Assembly (NCBI GenBank): GCA_013396995.1
Contig: VWZP01006004.1
Span: 583,304-647,303, forward strand
Length of the DNA stretch: 64,000 nt
From: Dicaeum eximium
Lineage: Eukaryota; Chordata; Aves; Passeriformes; Dicaeidae
Direction of reading: 5' to 3'
The notes under the pieces are model-generated. The model had not been told where the DNA came from and ran no database searches. It saw only the letters and a program-made list of their open reading frames with translations. A program made the translations under genes and the position numbers. Shown here in pieces: positions 34,580 to 47,600 of this stretch (position 1 is its first letter; each line of letters begins with the position of its first letter).

Positions 34580-36224
34580 TCACTGTCCCACACCACCTTT
34601 CAGGAATTTCCCCCTGATTTAAGTCACAGGAATGGGAGCTCTCCCTCCAGTCTTGTGTGAGGTGGTCAGAGTGTGGCTGCTCTGGTGCCTAAAATGGCTC
34701 TGATTCACAGCCAGAAGGTACTTAAGGCTATTTTAGTGCCAGCAGACATCAACCTAAGACATATCAACAGACAGAGAGAAATGCATTTTTTAAAAGATTA
34801 ATTTAAATTGCTTGCATTTTACTGGCCTGAGAGCTTGTGAAGGTTGCAGGAGAATTGGTTCATCAGGGCTGCTCCCTGCCATAGGCTGCTGAAGAAGTGT
34901 TGCCCTGCTCCCACCATGTGCCCAGCAACCTCCATTCTCAGATGGCATTTGAATTAAAAAACATCCATTTCTGTCCATTTTGCTGGTCCCTGCTGATGGA
35001 TGGCTCACCCTGGTGCCTGTGTCAGGGCAGGGTTTTGCCCACAGAGGCTGAAGGTGGGTGGCCTCCCACGTGTGTGCTTGGCTGTGAGCCCTCTCTTGCA
35101 GCACTCACAGCCTGTGACTGCCATGCACAGATCTGCATTGGGCTGATCCTGTTTAGAAACCAGGCTGGGGCCAGCATGTTGTAAACATCTCCCAGAGCAG
35201 AACATGACCCAGCTGAAGGGTGCCTGCTGTGTCCCTTTGGTATCCCCCTGTCACCCCAGCATCCTGTCAGGCTTCCCTGGCTGGGCAGCTCTGGAGCTGG
35301 AGGAAGTCCCCACTCGCTGCAAGTTGTCCCTGTGTGCATCCTCTCTCCTGCACAAATGCTGCTCTCTCCTCTCTGGGAACAGACAGTGTCCTCTGCTTCC
35401 ATCTGCTTCTGGAACACATCTTCCAATAAACACATCTTCCAACAAACACTACCACATTCCCTTGAGGTCTGAATACAAAATGAGCTGGGGACTTTCAGAC
35501 AAATATAGCATTAGTTTGGAGCACCATGGTCTTCCAGGAGGGGATTTAAGGAGCTTAGAGTGGTTGTGAAAATATCTGTGCTTCAAATCCAAGCAGGCAG
35601 CTTGGTAAGTGCAAAGTTGAGGAATGTGTCCTCTTCTCCTTGTATTCTATTAATATTTAGGGCTGGGCTTCAATTATTCATTCCTTCAGGGTGTGCTTTT
35701 ATCATCTCAGTGCTATAGCTTTAGCTTGTACACTGTCTCTGGGCACTCAGAAAAGACTTTTTCATAATATTTGTGAAATTTCATATCTGAGAGGCTTTTT
35801 ACAAGCAAAATGTATGCCATGCCATTAGTCAGAAAAAGCAAATCTTCCTCATCCCCACCCAGGGATTTTTTAAGTCCACACAGAGTTCAGGCTCAGTAGA
35901 TATATAGGAGATGGCCTTGGCTGGGGATGGGCTAGTCCAGCACTTGTTGGTTAGAGATTCTTTTTTTTTGGGTACAAAACCAAGGATATATAAATGATAT
36001 GAGGTAGACCCAGACCAGCTCCATACACACCCCTGACCCTTGGCAGAGCAGCTCGTTTGTCTGAGCTGAGGACAAACTGAAGTGTGCTGTGATTAAATTC
36101 TCCAAATTGTTGACATCTGTGCTGTAAATACCTGACTTGTTAACAGCCCATCTTCCTGCTGGGGCACAAAGCCTGACAGTCAGTTTGCTCAAATGAGGAT
36201 AATCAGATCACATGTTTCCGAGTA

Positions 36225-36600
36225 CAGCTTGATCAGGGCAAGGTCTGGGAAGAACTCTGCCTTATTTACACAATATTTGAGCAAGAATATTTTTATTTCA
36301 TTAAGTAAAGCCAACCATGAAATTAGCATTCCCTTTCTCCCTTCAGGAGGCTGAATGCCTATGGGAACTCAACGCTGCAGCAATTTCAGAGTTAGTCAAA
36401 ACAAGGGACAAGCAGAAAAATCTTTATTTTTTTCTGCCTTTTGAAAATATTTTGTAGGCCTATTCTGTTCTGGGATGAGCTGATAAAATCATGAAAAATT
36501 TTGCTCACAAAAAGCCATGGAAAAATTATTGAGCTGAAAGAGTCACATCCATCAAATATTTTAATTTTTATTATTATAGACATGTTTTGTAAATACTGGC
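36225..36600. promoter_or_regulatory. AT-rich candidate distal regulatory element
   Basis: Compact, non-repetitive AT-rich text with ordinary complexity and motifs such as tcattaagtaaag and aattagcattcc near 36300-36330. Its texture resembles conserved non-coding elements of gene deserts. Conservation is not tested. Confidence 0.2.
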
Positions 36601-38059
36601 TGTTCTAACTAAACTGAAAAGATTGGATTAGTTTTCAAAGCAGTTTAAAAAGATATTAGTTAGAGGTTTTCCATTTAGAATTTATTGGAACAAGGTAGGC
36701 TGACGTTTTTTGAAACAGTGTTAAAATATTTTTTGACATAAACCTGGCCCTAAACTCCAGCAACACAAACCTCTTATTGGGCAGTTGTGGCTCTTTTGGG
36801 GCAACTAGCCCCTTATGTAGCCAGGCTGAAATACAACATCTCCTGCAGAAACTCCTCTGAAAGCTTTGTGGTAAGGTGAGCAACCTGATGGAGAGATACC
36901 CAGCTCCCCCACCTTTGCTCACAGGGTCTTTCCACCAAAAGCTGCAAACCCATTTTACATTAAATGTTCTGCATAGCTACAAGGAGGCTCAGTGGGACTC
37001 AATTTTTCTTTGTGAAATATCAGTAAGACAGCTTTTTTGCATGCTGTCTCCTGCTCCTGCAGCAATGGCTGTAATTTCCTACCAGCTCTGGATTCTGCAG
37101 GCAGCCCCAGCTGAGCACCAGGGAGGTGCCAGCATTAAAGAGGGGGCAGTGTGGGCCCTGACACCAGGATGGAGAGCAGGAATGGTAACTGGCAGTAAAA
37201 GCTGACAACCATAAATTATTGTTGCTTTTAAGTATCAGCTCTCAGTAGAAATAAACCTTGAATCCTACCAGGCATAGCTGTAAATTGTGTGGATCTCACT
37301 TTAATCACCAGCTGAGCACCCTGAGCTCTCTGCTGCTGTCTCGGGGGGATGGCACAGTCTCTGTCTGTCCCATTTAACAGAAAGTGGAGATAATGTGAAT
37401 TCAACGCTCTAGGAAAGGGTGTTGGCACTGTCCAAATGTGGGCTGTCCCCAGGGAACAGCCTTGTCCAGGAGCATTCCCAGCTGTATCAACGTGGCCTGC
37501 TGTGTCCTGCCACTCCTGTTCTGGGATGGAAGACGAGCTCCAGGGCAGGGATCACCCATCCTCTCCTGCCTGTGCTCTTCCTCCTGAGCTGTGCAAGCCA
37601 TCTATAAAATGGTTGGGACACCCATCTTTTCCTTGAGCCTGAAGATATTAAATTAATCATGCACCGTGTGTGATCACAGGCTGTTGTGCAAGATCTGGAT
37701 ACATGCAAAAGCTGCTGGAAAAGTAGGAGGCTTTTCTGCAAGAGAAAAGTACAAGTACTGGGACAGAGGAGGCTGTCTAGAAGGTGTTCCAGCTCCATTT
37801 ATCCAGTTCTCTGTGTGCAGAGGGACATCACTCGATCACAGCTCAGATATTCTTCGTAGGGTGAAACATCAGAGACACAGTTAGACCTGCAGCAGAAGAG
37901 TTCCCAAGGTGGGTTGGAAAAACTGTAAAAGTTCAGAAAAATTCCAGCTGCTGAATCAAGAGGAGACATGCAATGGCACCAGATAAACAGCAGTCACAAC
38001 CTACCTGGTAATGACCCTGAGCAGAGCAGGTTCCCTTCACCTTTACAGAACAAAGCAAG

Positions 38060-38350
38060 GGAGTGTTCTGCTGCTACAGCCAAGCACTTAAAAGTGCATT
38101 TCATAAACATAGAATTATTAATTAATACAAGCCATCCCACCATTAATAACAGTCTGCCAGCATTACAATTTGCACAGCAGATACATGGTTTTGCCAGTTT
38201 TGAAACATCAGCTATTTTAGTTTTAATCTGCTGTAGAGCTAGAAGTAGTCCCTGTAAGGATGACACTGTTTTGCATTCAGTGCTTTTCTTGAGATGAGAA
38301 AACCAGCAAGCATTAATTTAAAGTGATTAATTCAGTAACATGCAAATGTG
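38060..38350. promoter_or_regulatory. Candidate enhancer-like block with homeobox and octamer motifs
   Basis: Contains ttattaattaata at 38114-38126, a second taat-rich site near 38320, and a perfect POU octamer ATGCAAAT at 38340-38347, in non-repetitive AT-rich DNA. Motif density suggests a developmental regulatory element; this is inference. Confidence 0.3.
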
Positions 38351-41300
38351 AAGGCTGTTTGGAAGCAACAGATCATGTGCTGCAGAACCAGACTTCAGTT
38401 TCTTGATTCCCCTGGGTTCACCACCCCAGAGCAAACCTCCTGCACACAGGGAGAGGGAACACAGTCTGAAGGAAAAGTGCTGATACCAAGGGGGGTCCAG
38501 GATGGGGTTTGGGTTGGCACCTGGGTGGCAGAAAGCCATCCTGGAGGGTGCTGGGCAGTGAGCTGGACACAAGCCTGTCCAGGTGGGACACTGTGGTCCA
38601 GAGACTCCAAGCACAAGGGGCCTGAAAGAAATCCTACCCAAACAGAGTGCAGGGCATCTCCTCGTAGGAGGAAGGCAGAGTGACCCAGCCCTGCTGTGTA
38701 CATTGCATTTTGAGCATGACTCTCAGCTCTCTGTGGCATCCTCACAGGACTGGACAGTGCCAAAGTGCTCTTAAGAGAGAGGAAACAGCCCAAGAAGAGG
38801 AGCCTTTCCATAGCCCCCATAATTTGCTGGAGAATGGTCAAGGGACCTATGTGAGCTGTGCCCTGGTGAAGGGAACAGCAGTAGATTCCAGCCCAGCACA
38901 AACTGGTCTCAGTTACTGCCTGTTCCTCAGGCTCAGGATGACTTTTGGGAAGGTGGCAGCCATAAGTTTCCTCCATCCCACTGGGGACCTCTCCACCCTG
39001 GCTGCAGTAAAGAAACCTCTGTAGTGATTTACCCTCCACTTCTGAGGACCAAACCTTGGCTTGGTCTGTAACACACACATTCCAGCTGGCAAAGACAAAC
39101 TGGGTCATTAAGAAAATAAAAACAGCGAACGTACAGAGAAACATGAAAAAATGACCCTGGGATGCATTCACATTTTATGCATTTGCTGGGATAAAACCTT
39201 GAGTCTATAATATTAAATCAGAATGTCAAAGAGATAGCTTATGCTAATTTAATTAAAGGCAGCATCCTGGCACACATGGGTAAGAAGCTGAATTAATATT
39301 GTGCACCACCCACTAATTTTGCCTGCCATGGGTGTGCTAAGGCTGGCTTGTCCTGATGTGCTCTTGGCTTTGTTTTTTCCGGACAGGATGAGTATGTCCC
39401 TGCACACACCTGGTCTACCAAAATTAGGCAGAGTCAAATTTAACACTTTTAAGTCCCAAAGCTCATGAAATCTGTGATAATTGCACCTTTAGGCACCTGG
39501 ACACTAATTTATCCACCTGTGCTAGAGAAGTGGGAGACCTTGTCTGCCCTCACTTCCTATCAGGGGAACAAGAGAGGGGTTTCTCAAGGAAGCCTGAAGT
39601 TAAGTACTGCCCCTGTCCCTTTCCCTGAACTCTTCTGGGAAAGGAATCAACTTGCTAATGGAGTTTGAGACATCATAAAGGTACCATAAGCCTTCAGACT
39701 TCACATGTCTATATCCTGATTTTACTTTGGGCATATTCTGTTCCTTCATGTGTGTGGGAAAATCATCCTTCAAGGGCCACAGTAGGGCGTGATTTTTGGA
39801 AAGTTTGGCCTTTACCTAGGTGCCAAAATAGAGCTTCATTAGCTGCTTGGCAGGGTCAGGGAATGGTGAGCTCTGTCTGCCATTTGGGTGAAGAGATGCT
39901 TCAGCCACTGCTCTCCTCCCTTCCAGGCCTGTCCTCCCACTCCTGGCAGTTAGAAATTACAGGCATTGACATCCCTGTTTTTTATACAACAGACACATCT
40001 TAAATCCACAAAGCAGAAACAATACTGATTTCACATTTGGATCTTCAAACCTTCTTGCAAGGAGCTTATTGAATGCTTTTGCCCCCTGCAAATCAGGCAA
40101 AGAGCTTGAGTCCATTGCAGATGGAACTTCTTGGGGCTGAACCTGTAGATTAATTTGAGCCCATCAGAATCAGAGGCAGTGTGTTTGTCAGTTCCCTTTA
40201 GCAGGGCACAGGCCCTGCTCCAAAGTGCTTCATGGTTAAGGGTGCCAAGAAAGTGGAGTTTCATTACTAACTGTGAGAATTGTGGAGGGAGGTACATCTC
40301 TGAGGATATGAGGACTGCCTTGCTGGGGTATAAGACTGTCATTATAAGCTGGACTGGGAGCAGTTTTGATGAGAAGAAAGTAAAATAGGAATAAATTTCC
40401 GTATAAAGTTTCCTCTTAGTGCTCTTTTTCCAGGCAGAGGAAGCACTAAGCATGAGTGCACTGTAGGACTGCAGTAATACCTTCTGCTGATAAGTAACAA
40501 GAAGAGCAAAGCATTCTCAGCATGGCACCTGCAACTCCTCTCTGTTAGGTTAAAAATGGCTTGGGGATGTGTAAGTGCCTTTGCAAAGGAAACTGCTTGT
40601 GTGCAGAGCTGTCTGTGTTCTGCAGCAGGCTTGGTCACAAGGCCAGCTCTGCCCATTAGCTGTGGACATACTGGAAAGAGTTATCATGGAGCAAAATATC
40701 CAGTCCCACTTGAGGGGCTGAGGCTGAGCTCTTAGACAGTCCAGGTGTCAGTGAGGATGAGGGGTCATTGCCACCATCAGGGATGTTCAGATGGGACCTT
40801 TCTGGAGTGTGTCACTGCTGGAACAGCAGTTTGTGTGCTCTCTAGAAGAGATGCTTCAGAGTTTTCTGAGCTGCCATCCTCCCTGGTTTATAGAACACCT
40901 TACTGCTGCCTTGTAGCACTGGCAGAAAGCTGGCACACTGCCCCTGGAAAAGGTGCAGCTGCAAACATCTGTATTCAGCAAACACAAGGATTTTTATCCT
41001 TCCATTAAAGCTGAGCTACTCAGGTGATAAACACCTGTTATGAGAGCTGGAAAAAACTAATATGGCAAACCAGGAATGAAATCTGAAATACCTGGGACTT
41101 GGATTTGCACTTAGTTCTGCTTCCCACTAAAGAGTGTGAATGAAGCAACTTAATAACTTACTTGTCTGAGGAGTATGTAATGTCAGACCCCCCAAAGGAG
41201 TTGGAAGGACTTCTCTCACCCCTCGAAATTTCCTGCTGGCTACCAGGTATTCTTTTATCATCACACTTTAAAGTGAAAACACTACATTATTCTCTATGAA

Positions 41301-42221
41301 CTGTATTGCAGAACACGACTTAGGAATGACCTGAATCGGAGGGTCTGACAGATTGCTTTTTCTAAAGGCTCTTCAGGGAAAAAAGCAGACATGACCCTCT
41401 GCTAAATTATACCTGTGTTAAAGTAGTGTATTGCCACTGCTATTGACAGCTTTGCACCTGGCTAAATGAGTGTGAAAGAAGGATTGGGATCAGCATCAAA
41501 TTATTTTCCACTTAGCAGAATTGCTATGGTCTCCACTAAGCCCAGGGGAGTACAGAAAAACCTCCTTGGTTCTGACCTGCTTGCCCCAGGTTTGACAGGT
41601 CATTAGAGATGGTGAATCATCCATATCTTCAATACAGTGATTTGGGACACTTAGAATGTAAATAGTGTTCTAAATAAGATTTCATTTGGGCTACGTCAGT
41701 GGGAATGTGCTGTAGATGATTTGTGAGAAAAGTATTTGAAGACAATTTGTTGGGTATGAGCTGCTGAACTCATGAAAATTGCTGTTGGTGCATCCTCTGC
41801 CCACTGCACCACGATCATTCATCCTTTCCCCAGTCTGCCTTTTCTTTCTGTGTGGGAATTTGGGATTTGTGTTTGTGTCCCTGTTGAGGGGAGGACTTAT
41901 AGAATTATTTCCCTAAGGCTGGGAAGAAATAGTGTTTTCCATTCATAAAAGTTCAGATTATTTGGCAGCCTGAAAACCTGAGTGCAGGCAGTGCCTTGTT
42001 TTGTGTGTGGGTTGTGACCTGCTGATCCCCTCGCTGCTCCGAGGTGGAGGAAAGGATACTGTAGGGCCACACTGCCACCTGCACTGCTGTAGGAGCAAGT
42101 AATCCTATGGTCCTGGACATGGGGAGTATCTGCTCTGTCCTGGCACTTTCTGGCTGCCCCAGGGGGCTGTGCACCACCATGGGATCAGATCCCAGACAGC
42201 CATGGACAAAACCCCATCTTA

Positions 42222-42685
42222 AAATCACAGAATCATAAAACTGTTTAGGTTGGAGAAAACCTCTAAGATCATTGAGTCCAACCATTTACCCATCACTGCC
42301 AAGACCACCACTAAACCACATCCCTAATCACCACTTCTACACTTCTTTTAAACACCTCCAGGGATGGTGCCTCCACCACTTCCCTGGGCTCCTATTCCAA
42401 TGCCTGACCACTCTTTCGACAGAGAAATTTTTCCTAATATCCAATCTAAATCTTCCCTGGTGCAACCTGGGGACGTTTCCTGTCACTTGTTACCTGGGAG
42501 AAGAGGCTGACCTTCATCTGGCTACGCCTTCCTTTCAGGAAGCTGCCGAGACTGACAAGGTCTCCCCTGAGCCTCCTTTTCTCCAGGCTAAGCACCCCCA
42601 GCTCCTGCTCATATGATGAGTGCTCTAGACCCTTGCCCAGCTTCACTGTCCTTCTCTGCACACACTCTAGCACCTCAGTGCTCTT
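42222..42685 (-). repeat. CR1 LINE fragment, antisense
   Basis: Begins with the CR1 tail (tcacagaatcataaaactgt) and continues antisense through ggttggagaaaacctctaag and gtgcctccaccacttccctg. On the minus strand its 5' part translates to a decayed C-terminal piece of the CR1 ORF2 region (LSLEKRRLRGDL). Truncated and non-functional. Confidence 0.9.
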
Positions 42686-42749
42686 CTAGCACTGAAAACA
42701 AGTACAGAAACAAAAGTAGACCACTGACTCCGGTGTTGCTGGGCTGGAC

Positions 42750-43175
42750 CGGGTGTGCAAGCACATCCCGGGAAGGGTGCGGGGTGTCTGGGGCTGTACA
42801 GAGCCAGCACATCCCGGGCAGGGTGCGGGGTGTCTGGGGCTGTCCGGAGCAGCACATCCCGGGCAGGGTGCGGGGTGTCCGGGGCTGTACNNNNNNNNNN
42901 NNNNNNNNNNNNNNNNNNNNNNNNNNNNNNNNNNNNNNNNNNNNNNNNNNNNNNNNNNNNNNNNNNNNNNNNNNNNNNNNNNNNNNNNNNNNNNNNNNNN
43001 NNNNNNNNNNNNNNNNNNNNNNNNNNNNNNNNNNNNNNNNNNNNNNNNNNNNNNNNNNNNNNNNNNNNNNNNNNNNNNNNNNNNNNNNNNNNNNNNNNNN
43101 NNNNNNNNNNNNNNNNNNNNNNNNNNNNNNNNNNNNNNGGGGCTGTCCGGAGCAGCACATCCCGGGCTGTCCGGG
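42750..43175. repeat. GC-rich minisatellite, 45-46 bp period, interrupted by an assembly gap
   Basis: The unit beginning gcacatcccgggcagggtgc recurs at 42761, 42807 and 42852, and again after the gap at 43155. Periods are 46 and 45 bases. The gap lies inside the array, so its real copy number and length are unknown. Confidence 0.9.
42891..43138. other. Assembly gap (248 N)
   Basis: Run of N bracketed on both sides by the same minisatellite unit, so the gap probably reflects failed assembly of the array. Confidence 0.99.
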
Positions 43176-43345
43176 CGGCTCTGAGCAGGAAAAGCTCAGG
43201 GGCATCCCCCGCTCTGCTCCGGCCGCCGCCGCCGCTCGCCATCGGCAGAGGGACCCCTCGGACCGGCCATGGCGAGCTGCCGGCCGGGGACACACCGCCC
43301 GTGCCCGGCGGGAGCGAGCCGACCTGGGAAAGACCTGTGGGCGAA
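43139..43345. promoter_or_regulatory. CpG island of unknown transcript in the gene-poor half
   Basis: CpG-dense sequence with a (ccg)n run near 43219-43232, next to the minisatellite. It changes sharply to AT-rich DNA after about 43370. An orphan CpG island of this kind often marks an unannotated transcript start. No TATA box, splice donor pair or known protein could be identified. Confidence 0.35.
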
Positions 43346-43701
43346 GGAAAAACAGATGAGGTGGAAAGGAAACAGCGAATTATCAAGTTTTCCCGGTCAG
43401 ATGCTGTTGTTTCAGCAGTTTTTATTGACAAAGTGTTTAAAATTATGAAGATGGAGTAGTCTTGGTAAAACTAAAGCCTGTTGCCACCAAGCTTGTTCTG
43501 TAAGTCTTATTCATGATTTTGTGGGCCCTAAGAGACAAGGAGGGAGTGATTATGGGTTTAGGTGGATGAAGGGTGCAGGTGTCTTTGCTTGGAGAACAAC
43601 ATTTGCCTCTGCTATGCTGGTGCCTCAGCCAGTGTCATACCCATCTCCATCCTCTCCAAAAAAGGGGAAGAAATGTCCCATCAATGTCCTGGAAGTAATA
43701 A

Positions 43702-43800
43702 ATAGAATCATAGAAACATTAAGGCTGGAAAAGATCTCTAAGATCATCAAGTCCAACCATTACCCTAAATCAGCAATGGGAAAAAAAGCACAGCAATCAA
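43702..43800 (-). repeat. CR1 LINE 3'-end fragment, antisense
   Basis: Short piece beginning atagaatcatagaaacatta and running through aagatcatcaagtccaacca, the antisense 3' end of CR1. About 100 bases, truncated. Confidence 0.85.
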
Positions 43801-44469
43801 AGGGCATCTGCTGCATCCTAAGAAACTGCTGGGCTTCACTATGCTAAAAGCTGCAATTATTAATGTAACAGATAATGGAGTTGATTTGAAACCTTTAGTG
43901 AAGTCAGCGGTAGCATTTCTTTTCACCCCATCAAGGCTAAAATTTGAATTATGCGCTTGCAGAGAACAGTTTTTCTCATAGGGAGTGCAGCTCCTGATTT
44001 TGAAGGAGAACACAAGCTCCCCAGCTTCAGCTCTCTCTGAGAATGGCCCTTTGGAGAGGAGTTTTCTGTGCAGCCTGCGGGCCGTGTGCTCAGGCTGCTC
44101 CAAGAGCTCCCTGGGTACCCCTATGAATTCTGCTTCTAAAAATGCTTCACAAAGTCCTTGTCTTTCCACTGTCCTTCAGAAACTGCCAGCTGGAGAGGGA
44201 AGAATTTTAAGTGCATTGATCAAGATCTTTTCAGGAAGCCAAACACTTTTTTCAGTTTGTCACTCTTTCTTTTGGCGAAGGATTTCCTTTCTTTCATAAT
44301 CACCAGCTGCAGTGTTGTAGGTGTGCCTAGGAGATGCCAAATACAGGTAGACAGACCTGAAGCTTTATTCCCAGCTGAAGTGGAAGGACAGGTCCCTGCC
44401 CTGGCTGCTTGAGTCATCTGTATTCATCTGTGCTCCAATAATCCTTCCTGCAAAGCCAGCCATATGCCT

Positions 44470-44630
44470 TCGGTACAGCTGCGTGACTAATCCTTAAGTA
44501 ATCGTTTATTTGGGGAATGTCACCTCTGGCTGTGCAATTTATTGGTCCATAACAGTACATTTTGAAGGGAGCAGGTTGAAATAATCTAATTAGCATTTCC
44601 TGAAGGGGGATAGGACCCCTTCCCCTTTTC
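44470..44630. promoter_or_regulatory. Candidate regulatory block with CTAATTAG palindrome
   Basis: Holds the 8-bp palindrome CTAATTAG at 44586-44593 (homeodomain type), a caatttattggtcc stretch near 44536, and cctTAAGTAATCG-like text near 44492. It is non-repetitive and non-coding. Enhancer identity is inference. Confidence 0.3.
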
Positions 44631-47600
44631 TCCTTGTCCCCAGCAGAGTACAAGGAGTACATGGTGTGCATGCGAAGAGATGGGAATTTGAGATTCAAGG
44701 AGATGAGGGGTGCCTGAAGGCTGATTGCAGTGTGAAGGACAGACTTGGGAGGAAACACAGGGAAACACAGTGTGGGAAAAGCTGCTTTGCCTGGCTGCTG
44801 GAGCTGCCAGCTGTACAGCAGTGGAGTCTCAGAGTGCTTTTTGAAGGCGTGGTGGGAGCCATAACACTGTGCCTTGCTGTGGGGTGCTCTGTGGCTGGAG
44901 AACACCTGGGCTTCTCTCTCTGAGGCCACATCATGGCCACGCTGTGCTGCATGAGTTGTATGCAGCACAAACATTTCTAGTACTCCTGAAATGTCCAGGT
45001 CATGACCCTCCAGGGGGAGAGTTCTCTGGTGCTGGCCCCTCCAGAGCTTTGGTGGGCTGGAGGGGTGTAGTTGGCTCTAGATGTGTCTCTCCTGTTACAA
45101 GCTGGTGTGTTGGGCAGGTCAGCACAGCCAGCTAGTGTTTAAGGGTGCTGGGAAGTCTGACAGCTCAAAAGGATGTTATAACTGGAGCCAAATCCCATCC
45201 CAGCAACCCCTTGGAGTGGAGAACTTGCCTTCTCAAAGGCTGGATCCTGAACATAATGCTCCAACTTTCATGTACCACTGGAAAGAACGTTTTCAGTCCA
45301 AATTCCTCTTGGTGTTTTTACTTCATGTCTTTTTTCTCCTCTTATAAGACAACTTAAGAGCTTATCAGCTTGAAGAGGAGGGTGCTGGCAGTCCCTGGGG
45401 CTGGTTCCTTGCTCTGGCCTGAATCCCAAGACATGATTTGAGTGTTGATAGAACTCAGGAAAAATCCAGCCCATTGCAGGACTGTTGCTATGACATTTTT
45501 TAGATCACCCTATTGGGAGCTACTGGTATAAAAGTAACCTACATTCTGCTTTGTGTCTGATTAAAGCCTTTTTGACAGGAACTCTATGTGTTTGACATGA
45601 ATATGGATGATTTGGGCCTCACAAACCAAAAAAAAATCTATTTACCCAGTGGTGGTAAAGTATCACTCCTGTGGGACAGCTCTGGGGTCCTTATGCCTTT
45701 TAAGGGATAAGTTAAAAATAAAGCTATTATTCATCTGTTGATTCCTTTGGCAATAATATTCATTGCTTATATTTTGGCATAGTGGGGGAGAATTCCTAGG
45801 TGAGGACTTGATCTCAAAAGTAAGAGGAAATGCTTCTACAAAAACTGATTCCCACAAAACGAAGAGTGGGCTGTTTTTTCTCTCTAGTGTAAGGTAAAGA
45901 GAGCAAAACTGGGCACTCCCAGAGCAGGCTGAAGGCATGTTTCAGTCCTGCTCACTAAAACCTGGAGACGGTCAATGGGTCAGTGCTCAGTTGTCCCAGG
46001 GGCATTATATGTAAGACAACTTTGCTGACGTTCAGTCAGCCTCCTTAACACTGCTTCAGTGAAGGAAAAAATAGCTGGTTCAAATGAGGACCAAAATCTG
46101 GATGTCTGGTTCCAAGAGGACTTTTAAGGCAACGCAAATATTTCTTAAGGCTATTTTTTTGCATTCTAGTTCAAACTGCTGTCTAATCCTGTGTAGCATC
46201 TGGTGCTTCAGAGGGAGGAAGGGAAGAATGAAATGAAACCTCCCTGTAGACCCAGAGTACTCAAGTAAACTGCAGTTTTTCTTGTCTTAAAACAAGATTA
46301 GCAATCATTATAAGGACAATTGACAGAAGAAGAGTGTGGGGCCGTGGTCATTTCCATGAAGTTATCAATACATCCCTAGGCATGAAATCTTAATTTTCAG
46401 TGCCTCCCGTTTAAAAAAAACCCACCAGCTCAGTGGGGTCATCATGAGGTGACTGACATGATGTGCATTGGTTACTTTTCCCAGCTGATGCCATTACCTA
46501 TTCTGACTTTGCCCTTTGACTTTGCCCTTTGGCACTTGAACTGTATTAACCACTGGTGATATGAATCAGCACACAGGACTGATAGACTCTCAGCCACTCA
46601 GGCAAGCTGGAGATGTGCCAAATAAATAATCAAAGCTCTTAATGAGGCTGCATAATGCTGGGGGCTTGCAGGGAACTTTCTTGCGTTGTGGTTGTGTCAC
46701 AGTTATTAGAGAAGAAGAGGAAAAACACAATGTTTGTTACAGCAGAGAGAAAATCCAACTAGAATGTTTTAAGTCAAGTGATGAGCAGCTATGTGCTGTT
46801 TAGATTTTCTTGCCACATAGCTTATGATGTTTATTATTTATGATAGTGCTGTTGGAGCTGTAGTGGTATGAAGAGAAGAGCAGAAAGATTTTTAGAAGTA
46901 AAAGAATTTAGTTGTAAAGAAGCCATCGCCTCTATCTAAACCCACTATTTTTTCATTGTTTTCACACACGTGTCCACATCTGCAGAGTGATTGTGCAAAT
47001 TGCAAGCAGATCATCTGCCTTTTTTGGCTAGGATGATTCCTCAATACAGCATTTGAAAGCTATAGGCTTATCTCTTCCAGGAATTTCCATGTGTTAAAAC
47101 ATCAATTATCAGCTGGAACTTGTGGTAGCCTATTGACTACGGGCTCCACTGAGGAAAATGCTGCTTCAGCACTTCAGATTTACCAGGAGAGTGGAAAGAA
47201 AGGAGATGCAGAGCTCACATGCAGCACTGGGAACAAATTGTAGCAGTCCTCAGTAACCTTCACCACTGGAACCTGCTGTCCATTTTCTGGAGGGCCATCA
47301 TGGCCAGGTCTTGCTATAACAAACTACCCCTGAGCCCATCTTTCCTCATCTGGCCAGCCAGATAATCCCTGCCTGTCCTCAGTTGTGTGCAATCTTGCTG
47401 TAAATCATGGCCAGGGAAGGAGGAGAGAGTAGGAAGTTTGGCCTTTTCTGCCCTGTGCTGTAACATGTATTTTCAGCCTCATGGTCTCTCTCCCCAAACA
47501 GAAATAAAGTGGAGTGGGGAAACTTGATTTGATAGAGGTAACTGGAAGAGTTTGCCAGGTAAAGGCCTGTGGAATAGCAGGCACACTTCACCTGTTCTCT

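Larger units (their letters stand above)
31186..42221. other. Intergenic, gene-poor stretch downstream of XPNPEP1
   Basis: No exon set, named transposon or RNA gene is recognised here apart from the CpG block near 31600, simple repeats and AT-rich candidate regulatory blocks listed separately. An open frame of 249 ATG-started codons on the minus strand (38395-39144) lacks recognisable similarity and is discussed in the findings. Confidence 0.6.

Noticed and set aside
42613..43459. Open frames of 206-254 codons on both strands around the assembly gap
   Set aside because: They are open only because the 248 N lack stops and because the minisatellite repeats; most of their length is undetermined sequence.
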